Source of the DNA: Anaerolineae bacterium
GTDB lineage: Bacteria; Chloroflexota; Anaerolineae; 4572-78; J111
Assembly (NCBI GenBank): GCA_022071955.1
Contig: JAJVIM010000032.1
Coordinates: 88,086 to 152,085 of the forward strand
Direction of reading: 5' to 3'
Length of the DNA: 64,000 nt
The notes below the pieces were generated by a model that made no database searches, had not been told where the DNA came from, and was given only the letters and a program-made list of their open reading frames with translations. Each line of letters opens with the position of its first letter. The stretch's first letter is position 1. Positions 57,964 through 64,000 of the stretch are shown in pieces. A program made the position numbers and the translations under genes.

Positions 57964-59841
57964 CTACTTGCCGCCGGCAATGGGCGACATCTGCACGTAG
58001 GTTGATCCCGGCAGCCCGTAATCGTACGGCTCGCCAACGACGACAAACGGTTGGGCGTAGCTGTGTTCCGGGATGGGCGAGGGAATTTGCCACTCCGGCG
58101 AGCGCGACCCCCACGGGTTGGCTTCGGCCACTTCGCCGCGGCGGGCGCTGTAAATAAGGTTGACCACCATAATCAACACCGACAGCGCAATCACAAAGCC
58201 GGCAATGGTGATCAGCAGGTGGCCGGTTTCAATACCCAGGGCCGGGTCGTAATCGGCGATGCGGCGGCGCATACCATGTAACCCCACGTACATCTGGCCC
58301 AAACTTTGCACCCAAAAGGCCGGCAAAATCAGCCAGAAATGGATTTTGCCCCACAGTTCGTTGTAATGGCGGCCGGTAACTTTGGGATACCAGTAGTAAA
58401 TAGCGGCAAAGAAGGGGAAGATGAAACCGCCAAACATGGTGGCGTGAAAGTGGCCTACCACCCAGTAAGTGTCGTGCAGAAACAGGTCGGTGCTGACGGT
58501 GCCGTTGGGCGGCCCGCTCAGCCCGCCGATGAGGAAAATCGAGATAGCGCCCAGTACAAACAGCATCGGCGTGGGAAACACCAGTTTGCCGCGCCACATC
58601 GTCCCTACCCAGCTAAAGAATTTAACGCCCGTTGGCACGGCCACCAGCATAGTGGCGTACATAAACGGCACGCGCAAAAAATCTTCAACGCCGGCGGCAA
58701 ACATGTGGTGCGCCCACACCAAAAAACCTACCAGCGCGATGGCCATACTGGAGAGGGCAATCCATTTGTACCCAAACAGGGGTTTGCGGCAAAAAACCGG
58801 CAGTAGTTCGCTGATGATGCCCAGCCCCGGCAAAATAAACACATACACCGCCGGATGGCTGTAAAACCAAAACAGGTGTTGGAACAGGATAACGTTGCCC
58901 GGCGGCGCGCCTACCTCCAGCGCGTGTTCGGTGAGGTTGGGATCAAAAAAGCCCATCCCCAGCAACCGCTGCACCACTACCATTAAAAATGCCAGGCCGA
59001 TGAGCTGCGTGGCGGTCAGGCTGATGAGGCTGGTGGCCAGCATGGCCCACACAAAAATGGGCATGCGGAACAAATTCATCCCCGGCGAGCGCATCCGCAG
59101 CGTGGTCACAATCAGGTTCAGCGAGCCAACAATTGATGACAGGCCGATAAAGTAGACGCCCAAAAAGAAAAGCTGAATCCCCAGCGGAGCGCGGGCGCTG
59201 AGCGGTGGGTAGCCCGTCCAGCCGGTGTCCCAGCCCTGCACAAATATACTGGCTACTACCAGTGTGGCCGCCGGCACGTTTACCCAAAAACCAAACGCGT
59301 TGAGCCGGGGAAAGGCCATGTCAGATGCACCAATCATCAGCGGCACCAGATAATTGCCCATCGCGCCCACACCCAGCAGAATACCGGCGATCATCACAAT
59401 GCCGTGCATGCCAATGAGCGTATTGAACATATGCGGCGTTAAAAACTGCATTTCTACTTTAACCAGCTCGGTGCGGAAGATAAGGGCGAACACGCCGGCA
59501 ATTATCACCAGCAGCAGGCCGGTAACGCCGTACTGCACCCCAATAATTTTGTGGTTGTAATCTACGGCAAAGTAGCGGGTCCAGGCCGGTTTGCCTTCTG
59601 GCGGGCCGTGGCGCATAGGCGTTTCCTGGCCGACCATCCATTTGAGCCAGTCGGTGAGCGCGCCCACACCCAGTAAAAAACCAATCACCCCAAAAATCAC
59701 GCCGATGACCATAGCCGGTTCGGCGCTCCAGGCGGGCATGCCTATGGCCAGCCTAACGAGCATGGTTAGTGCCATGCCCAGCAGGGTGCCGGCAATTTGC
59801 CCCAAAAACCCGCGAGTCAGTCCAAGTGATAGTATTGTCAT
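57964..59841 (-). CDS. ctaD: Cytochrome c oxidase subunit I (A2-type haem-copper oxidase)
   Basis: A 625-residue polytopic protein with the haem a, haem a3 and CuB ligand set: GMHGIVMI (low-spin haem His), FYSHPAVYVFILPG (CuB His and the crosslinked Tyr), WAHHMFAAG (two CuB His) and HDTYWVVGHFHATMFG (haem a3 and a His). YSHPAVY without the HPEVY glutamate is the A2-type D-channel variant. An N-terminal helix pair (about 10-75) precedes the core. The ATG at 59841 has GAGAGGAAC upstream and gives a better start than an in-frame one at 59871. It follows the subunit II gene by 36 bases and catalyses oxygen reduction to water with proton pumping. Confidence 0.95.
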   Translation of the reverse strand: MTILSLGLTRGFLGQIAGTLLGMALTMLVRLAIGMPAWSAEPAMVIGVIFGVIGFLLGVGALTDWLKWMVGQETPMRHGPPEGKPAWTRYFAVDYNHKIIGVQYGVTGLLLVIIAGVFALIFRTELVKVEMQFLTPHMFNTLIGMHGIVMIAGILLGVGAMGNYLVPLMIGASDMAFPRLNAFGFWVNVPAATLVVASIFVQGWDTGWTGYPPLSARAPLGIQLFFLGVYFIGLSSIVGSLNLIVTTLRMRSPGMNLFRMPIFVWAMLATSLISLTATQLIGLAFLMVVVQRLLGMGFFDPNLTEHALEVGAPPGNVILFQHLFWFYSHPAVYVFILPGLGIISELLPVFCRKPLFGYKWIALSSMAIALVGFLVWAHHMFAAGVEDFLRVPFMYATMLVAVPTGVKFFSWVGTMWRGKLVFPTPMLFVLGAISIFLIGGLSGPPNGTVSTDLFLHDTYWVVGHFHATMFGGFIFPFFAAIYYWYPKVTGRHYNELWGKIHFWLILPAFWVQSLGQMYVGLHGMRRRIADYDPALGIETGHLLITIAGFVIALSVLIMVVNLIYSARRGEVAEANPWGSRSPEWQIPSPIPEHSYAQPFVVVGEPYDYGLPGSTYVQMSPIAGGK

Positions 59842-59877
59842 TAGTTCCTCTCCCTGCGTGAAATGGTCCAAAAAAGG

Positions 59878-60915
59878 TTACTGGCTGGCCTGATCATCTC
59901 TGTTGCTCAGGGCTTTGATATAGGCAATCAAAGTCTCAATCTCATCTTCGGTCAGCGTTTTGCCAAAAGTTGGCGGCATAATGTTGTTAAATCCCTCGAC
60001 AATCTGGTCACCGGGATTGATGATCGAATGGCGAATGTACGCTTCATCAACCTTTACTTTGCTGCCGTCGGCGAGCGTTTCTTCGCGGCCATACAGGCCC
60101 AGCCAGCTTGGGCCGTTGCTTTTGCTGCCATCAACCGAATGGCAGGCCACGCAGCCCTGGAGTTCGGCCAGATTAGAGCCGCGCTGTAAAATTGGGCCAG
60201 ACTCGGCGGCGGCCAGGGCTTCCTGCTCATCAGACAGCCAGTGCTCAAATTTGGTGGGAGTCAGCACGTTCACCTCGGCCAGCATTTTGGCGTGGTCCAG
60301 GCCGCACAGCTCGGCACAGCGAATTTTGAAGGTGGCCAGTTCGGTGGGGGTTACGCGTAAAGTTTTGGTCATTCCGGGTACGGCATCCTGCTTTACGCGG
60401 AATTCTGGCACCCAAAACGAGTGAATAACATCGTTAGAGGTCAATTTGAATAAAACGGTGCGGCCCAGCGGTACGTTGAGAGCGGTGGAACTGACCCCGG
60501 CGTCCGGGTAGTCAAAGCGCCAGGCCCACTGCGAGCCGGTCACTTCAATCACCATCTCGTTATCAACGGGGGATACAATATCGCTGAGGGTAACGGTGCC
60601 CAGGTAGCCAAAATAGAGCACGACGCCCAGCGGTACTACCGTCCAGATAATTTCTAATGTGGAATTGCCGTGGATGTGGTCGCCATCGCCGTTTTCGCCG
60701 GGCTTGCGCCGGAACACAACAATGCTGTACAGCATAAAACCGATGATCAGCGCAAACAAAAAGGCGATAACCTGCAAGTGCAGCCCAAACAGCCAGTCGA
60801 TGGGCAGCCCTTCGGCGCTGGCGCGTACGGGCAGCAGGTCGATGCTGCTAAGCCCGGCGGCTGTGACTGCAGTGAGCACGGCGATCAACCCCACAACGCC
60901 GATGATGTGTTTCAT
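59878..60915 (-). CDS. ctaC: Cytochrome c oxidase subunit II with fused cytochrome c (caa3 type)
   Basis: A 345-residue subunit: signal or anchor (about 3-23), second helix pair (about 45-68 and 88-108), and a cupredoxin domain with the full CuA set H165, C200, E202, C204, H208, M211 (CAELCGLDHAKM). A C-terminal cytochrome c domain follows with C255-VAC-H259 and the distal Met in NNIMPPTFG. It takes electrons from c-type cytochromes and passes them through CuA to subunit I. The ATG at 60915 follows a GGAGGGGG tract. The degenerate-receiver gene ends 31 bases upstream and may lead the operon. Confidence 0.95.
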   Translation of the reverse strand: MKHIIGVVGLIAVLTAVTAAGLSSIDLLPVRASAEGLPIDWLFGLHLQVIAFLFALIIGFMLYSIVVFRRKPGENGDGDHIHGNSTLEIIWTVVPLGVVLYFGYLGTVTLSDIVSPVDNEMVIEVTGSQWAWRFDYPDAGVSSTALNVPLGRTVLFKLTSNDVIHSFWVPEFRVKQDAVPGMTKTLRVTPTELATFKIRCAELCGLDHAKMLAEVNVLTPTKFEHWLSDEQEALAAAESGPILQRGSNLAELQGCVACHSVDGSKSNGPSWLGLYGREETLADGSKVKVDEAYIRHSIINPGDQIVEGFNNIMPPTFGKTLTEDEIETLIAYIKALSNRDDQASQ

Positions 60916-60946
60916 TGTAACCCCCTCCTGATGGATATGTAGTTGG

Positions 60947-61300
60947 CTAACTTATGATGTTGTTACTGGTGATCGCTGCGATTAAATCAGCGGCGCTTTC
61001 AACAATAATTTCCCGGTTGTTAATAATGTTGACCCGGTTTCCCATTTGGCTGAAAACGACAACACGCAGGGTGGGGTAACGGGTAAGCATTTCCAGCACA
61101 AACTGCGGCTGTGTTGCGCCAAATTCATCGCTGATCACCACCACATCTGGCCGGGTTTGCTCAAGCCGGGTGGCAATTTGCTGAATATTGGCGGGTGTTT
61201 TGCCGATGATCTCCAGCGATTCCTGTAGCACCAGCAGCAGCTTAATACCGTTGCTGAACACGGAATCTTCATCAACCACCAAAACCCGGTGTTTTTTCAT
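60947..61300 (-). CDS. Stand-alone degenerate receiver-like protein upstream of the cox operon
   Basis: A 117-residue receiver fold. The acidic pocket D10-E11-D12 is kept, but the phosphoacceptor position is Ser57 with an Asp one residue later (DVVVISDEF), and no KP lysine motif follows. Normal phosphorylation is therefore doubtful. The ATG at 61300 is preferred to an in-frame start at 61360 because the fold begins there (KKHRVLVVDEDS). It ends 31 bases before the oxidase subunit II gene on the same strand and could be the first gene of that operon. A role in controlling or assembling the oxidase is an inference from position only. Confidence 0.75.
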   Translation of the reverse strand: MKKHRVLVVDEDSVFSNGIKLLLVLQESLEIIGKTPANIQQIATRLEQTRPDVVVISDEFGATQPQFVLEMLTRYPTLRVVVFSQMGNRVNIINNREIIVESAADLIAAITSNNIIS

Positions 61301-61393
61301 AATCTGTGTAGTTTTAACGAGGTCATGTGGCAGCTTGGTTGGACAAGTTAATTGAAACATTAATTTCTTTAATCTTATAACGATTTGCCGCCC

Positions 61394-61473
61394 ATGACCA
61401 TAGTCCTAAACATGACCTCGGTCCTAGAAAAGTTCTAAAAAATGCGCGTCTGGGGCAAAAAAGTACTAGTACT
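61394..61473. promoter_or_regulatory. Two 18-bp direct repeats and a 12-bp palindrome upstream of the degenerate receiver/cox genes
   Basis: ATGACC..aGTCCTAaac (61394-61411) is repeated immediately at 61412-61429 with few changes (ATGACC and GTCCTA conserved). A perfect palindrome AGTACTAGTACT lies at 61462-61473. The 262-bp gap otherwise shows no gene. These look like operator sites for the operon reading left. Confidence 0.45.
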
Positions 61474-61562
61474 GAAACCCGGTCAGGGATTCAGTTTTCC
61501 TTAAAGCCGGGGCAGGGATTAGGTATTATTGGCAGGCAAAAAAAGAGGAAAAGATGTGGCGA

Positions 61563-62228
61563 CTACTCCGGCTGCGAGTCAAGCAACCCGCGCCGTTTGG
61601 CAAAAGCTACCGCTTCGCGGCGATTTTTTAGCTGAAGTTTGCTAAGGATATTGCGCATGTGGTTTTTAACTGTGCTGAGCGAAATAACCAGATCGCGGGC
61701 AATTTCCTGGTTGGTGCTGCCGCCGGCCGCCAGTCTGAGTACTTCTAACTCACGCGACGTCAGCAGCACATTTTCGGCATTGACGGTTTGCTGGGTAGCC
61801 AACTGGGAGCGCATTTTTGAAAATTCGTTAAACAGGCGGCTGGCCATTTTTCTGGAGATGGCCGCCTCGCCCTGCACAATCCCGCGCAGCATTTCTAACA
61901 ATTGCGAGGTGCGCATATTTTTTAGCAAATACCCTTTGCCGCCGTGCCGAATGGCTTCAAACAGGCGCTCGTCTTCTTCGTGGACGGTGAGGAAAATAAT
62001 GCTGATGTCCGGGGATTCTGCCAGAATTTGGCGGGCGGTGTCGATGCCATTGCCATCGGGCAGGGTGATGTCCAGCAAAATAACATCGGGCTGTAACTCA
62101 CGGGTTTTGGCAATGGCTTCAGCGGCAGTGGCAGCTTCACCCAACACAGTCATATCTGGCTGCGCATCCAGCAGCGAAGCTACCCCTTCTCTAAATAAAA
62201 CGTGGTCGTCAACGAGTAGAATGTTCAT
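61563..62228 (-). CDS. NarL/LuxR-family response regulator
   Basis: A 221-residue regulator with intact D7-D8, phosphoacceptor D53 (VILLDITLP), a lysine in GYLLKN, and a C-terminal LuxR helix-turn-helix (about 150-215: LTSRELEVLRLAAGGSTNQEIARDL and LSTVKNHMRNIL). No kinase gene is adjacent. It is divergent from the small exported Pro-rich protein gene, with about 195 bp between them. The minus-strand TATACT at 62324-62319 is a plausible -10. It may regulate the cox operon to its left or the ferric-reductase-like pair to its right. Confidence 0.9.
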   Translation of the reverse strand: MNILLVDDHVLFREGVASLLDAQPDMTVLGEAATAAEAIAKTRELQPDVILLDITLPDGNGIDTARQILAESPDISIIFLTVHEEDERLFEAIRHGGKGYLLKNMRTSQLLEMLRGIVQGEAAISRKMASRLFNEFSKMRSQLATQQTVNAENVLLTSRELEVLRLAAGGSTNQEIARDLVISLSTVKNHMRNILSKLQLKNRREAVAFAKRRGLLDSQPE

Positions 62229-62423
62229 AGTGGCGCTGGCTTCAAAACTTTATATGGTGTTGGGGAACAAATTTTCCCTTTCATCATCAGGATTTCTTAC
62301 TCCAGTAGTGACTCCCTTAGTATACCAGAACATGAAAAAAAACTCATATAGTGTTAATTGATATATCATTTCCGCCCAATATGATGCTAGTATCAGCATT
62401 TGTTAAACACCAGGAGCAAACCC

Positions 62424-62864
62424 GTGACAACTAATCGACGGAAACCCCCAAAATTCACGGCCACCGGCAAAATTACGCTGACGGCGCTCAGCCTGATCGG
62501 TTTTGTCGGCGGCTGGAATCTGATTGCCCGGCAGGAAAACCAGCAGGCGCAGGCCAACGAGCCGGTGCAAGTACCGACGCCGGTAATTAGCGCCAGCCCA
62601 TTACCACCCACGGCCACACCCTGGCCCACAGTTGCGCCGCTGGCAGAGCTGCCACCCATCCCAACTCTGGCGGCAATCCAATCGCTGCCGGCCGCCAATC
62701 CGGCAGCGGCTATCAACCCGGTCTCCAACGTTGAACTGGCCCCCATCCAACTGGCGCCATTGCCAACGCTGGCCCCACTGCCCGCCGTACCCCAGGCGCC
62801 GCCGCCACCGCCGCCTATGCCGGTGATGCCGGCCGGCAACTCAAATCGCAGTGGTGGTTCGTAA
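62424..62864 (+). CDS. Small exported or anchored Pro-rich protein ending NRSGGS
   Basis: A 146-residue protein, family not recognised. GTG at 62424 is chosen because CAGGAG lies seven bases upstream. A basic N-terminus (TNRRKPPKFTATGK) is followed by one hydrophobic segment (about 17-33), which could be a signal or anchor, then a Pro/Ala/Thr-rich extended region to the end with repeated PxLAPLP and a run of prolines, and C-terminus GNSNRSGGS. The lipoprotein at 46657-47424 shares the last five residues, RSGGS. It lies 64 bases before the ferric-reductase-like gene and is likely its operon partner. Confidence 0.68.
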   Translation: MTTNRRKPPKFTATGKITLTALSLIGFVGGWNLIARQENQQAQANEPVQVPTPVISASPLPPTATPWPTVAPLAELPPIPTLAAIQSLPAANPAAAINPVSNVELAPIQLAPLPTLAPLPAVPQAPPPPPPMPVMPAGNSNRSGGS

Positions 62865-62928
62865 AGCTAACCCGGCCAACTCGCCGGCCCCACCAAACTC
62901 ACCGAACTTATTTTCACAGGAGATTGAT

Positions 62929-63723
62929 ATGGTTTCACAATCCAAATCCACCGCCCACTCTGATTTACGGACTATACTCGACGTTTTACTGGTCAGTTTG
63001 GGGATGGTCGGCGGGGCCGTTGCTGCGGTAGCGGGACTCTGGCTCTGGTTTGATTACCAGGCCAGTCCCGACAACAGTTTTTTGGCGTTGTTCTCCGGCT
63101 GGCTGGTCTCACTGCTGCCGGTTACGGCGCAGAGCTATTTAACCCGCCAAACTCAGGTAATGGGGCTGCCGCTTACGGCGCATACGTCGGCGTACTGGTA
63201 TATGGCCCGGGCCGGCGGCATTACGGCCTACCTGCTGCTGTGGGCATCAACCGTGTGGGGGCTGCTGCTCAGTACCAAAGTTGCCCCCAAACGGGTGCCA
63301 CCGTCGCTGGCCTACGGTATCCACGAGTATTTGTCGATATTGACCGTTCTTTTTGCGGTGCTGCACGCGACGGTGCTGCTGGGCGATAGCTACATCAATT
63401 TTAATGTTTTTCATCTGGCCGTGCCGTTTATTGCCCCCTACGAGCCGCTGTGGACCGGGCTGGGAACCATCGGCCTGTATCTGACTGTGGCCTTAGTGGC
63501 CAGCTTTTATCTGCGCAAGCATATTGGCCAGCGCGCCTGGCGCATGTTCCATTATCTAACGTTTGGCGCGTACCTGCTGGCGCTGCTCCACGGAATCAAG
63601 GCCGGCAGCGACAGTGACCTGCTTGTATCGATGCTGTTGTACTGGGTTACCGGTTTTAGTGTGCTGTTCCTCACAGAATTATCAATTTACCGGCACTTGC
63701 AGAAACACTTTAAATGGAAATAG
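62929..63723 (+). CDS. Ferric reductase-like transmembrane protein
   Basis: A 264-residue membrane protein with about seven helices of the ferric_reduct/NOX/YedZ-like fold (PF01794 type). Haem-ligating histidines are seen in YGIHEYLSILTVLFAVLHATVLLG (about 150-170) and in MFHYLTFGAYLLALLHG (about 215-231). It has no C-terminal FAD/NAD domain, so electrons must come from a partner, as in MsrQ/YedZ or the b-type subunits of flavin-linked reductases. The ATG at 62929 has ACAGGAGA upstream; an earlier in-frame start at 62851 overlaps the preceding gene. It is followed by a clear terminator. Confidence 0.8.
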   Translation: MVSQSKSTAHSDLRTILDVLLVSLGMVGGAVAAVAGLWLWFDYQASPDNSFLALFSGWLVSLLPVTAQSYLTRQTQVMGLPLTAHTSAYWYMARAGGITAYLLLWASTVWGLLLSTKVAPKRVPPSLAYGIHEYLSILTVLFAVLHATVLLGDSYINFNVFHLAVPFIAPYEPLWTGLGTIGLYLTVALVASFYLRKHIGQRAWRMFHYLTFGAYLLALLHGIKAGSDSDLLVSMLLYWVTGFSVLFLTELSIYRHLQKHFKWK

Positions 63724-63747
63724 CCTGCCACCCCACCCCGCAAAAGG

Positions 63748-63770
63748 AGCGCCGGACCGGCGCTTTTTTT
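63748..63770 (+). terminator. Intrinsic terminator after the ferric-reductase-like gene
   Basis: Stem AGCGCC / GGCGCT around GGACC (63748-63764), followed by a run of seven T. Confidence 0.85.
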
Positions 63771-63875
63771 GTGGCGATGCGGTTAATCAATTTTTCCCGC
63801 CTGAATAATTTGACTCTTTCGCCCGAATAATTCGATTCGGTAGCTCTGCATTAAACCGTGGTAACATTTTTGGCC

Positions 63876-64000
63876 CATCCCCCCTGGCCCCCCTTCCCAT
63901 AGGGAAGGGGGGAATTAAGAAAACGGTGTCATTTTCGGGCACTTTGTGCCCGAAAATGACACCCAGTTTCCCAATCTCCCCTCCCTCGCTTGCGGGGGAG
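63876..64000. repeat. Composite palindromic element, copy 2 (inverted relative to copy 1), reaching the window edge
   Basis: CCCCCCTTCCC/GGGAAGGGGGG (63888-63912); palindrome with 18-bp arms and loop TTT (63925-63963, core TTTCGGGCAC); then a third C-rich hairpin that reaches base 64000. The order is the mirror image of copy 1 at 13634-13770, with substitutions that keep the pairing (for example CGC/GCG against CAC/GTG). Confidence 0.8.

Noticed and set aside
57863..58114. 83-residue N-terminal extension of oxidase subunit IV
   Set aside because: It reads through the palindromic repeat and the 3' end of subunit I. The family length and the AAGGGAG site support the ATG at 57862.
1..64000. tRNA, rRNA, transposase or phage genes
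   Set aside because: Intergenic gaps were read on both strands; none shows a cloverleaf, rRNA core sequence or mobile-element open frame that I could support.

Overview
The window reads as chromosomal DNA from a Chloroflexota bacterium, probably Anaerolineae or Ardenticatenia-like. That placement is an inference from gene content and style: high GC, many GAF/PAS histidine kinases, a roadblock protein, a B12-type radical SAM protein, a deazaflavin (F420)-family oxidoreductase, a dockerin-tailed multihaem cytochrome, a DUF5667-like protein beside an ECF sigma factor, and an A2-type caa3 oxidase operon. I saw no tRNA, rRNA, CRISPR array, insertion sequence or phage gene.

Layout. 0-19 kb, almost all minus strand: an edge-truncated HerA/DUF87-like ATPase, a DinB-fold protein, MurJ, several large polytopic glycosyltransferases, a NarL-type two-component pair, a plus-strand two-domain FKBP lipoprotein, a GT2/flippase pair, and a three-gene operon of two related membrane glycosyltransferases plus a receiver that lacks its phosphorylation site. 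19-31 kb: a hybrid kinase with three receivers and HPt, a SpoIIE-type phosphatase, a lipoprotein class B PBP that may be translated from a leaderless mRNA, a roadblock protein, a radical SAM protein and a Ddn-like reductase.

31-53 kb is the most distinctive region. It has three OmpR-type regulators (two with kinases), a cyclase, a cytochrome bc set (cytochrome b, Rieske protein, triple c-type cytochrome), an ECF sigma/DUF5667 pair, and two paralogous pairs of membrane-anchored coiled-coil proteins with charged low-complexity tails. It also has a seven-haem cytochrome with a dockerin, ApbE and a PQQ-propeller lipoprotein. Three promoters here (cyclase operon, second coiled-coil operon, apbE) share three pentamers spaced exactly 11 bp apart that end exactly 10 bp before a -10 box. 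This is the geometry of PhoB/OmpR-activated promoters and ties the genes into one candidate regulon.

53-61 kb: a duplicated-module dihaem lipoprotein, then a complete caa3 cytochrome oxidase operon with CtaG, SURF1 and a fused YtkA/CoxB-like protein whose CuA site has lost a ligand. 61-64 kb: a degenerate receiver heading the cox operon, a NarL-type regulator, a small Pro-rich exported protein and a ferric-reductase-like membrane protein.

Repeats are a second theme. Heptanucleotide tandem arrays sit both between genes and in frame inside glycosyltransferase genes. A composite palindromic element occurs as two inverted copies plus a partial one. There are also REP-like palindromes and a 3' remnant of a second multihaem cytochrome gene.
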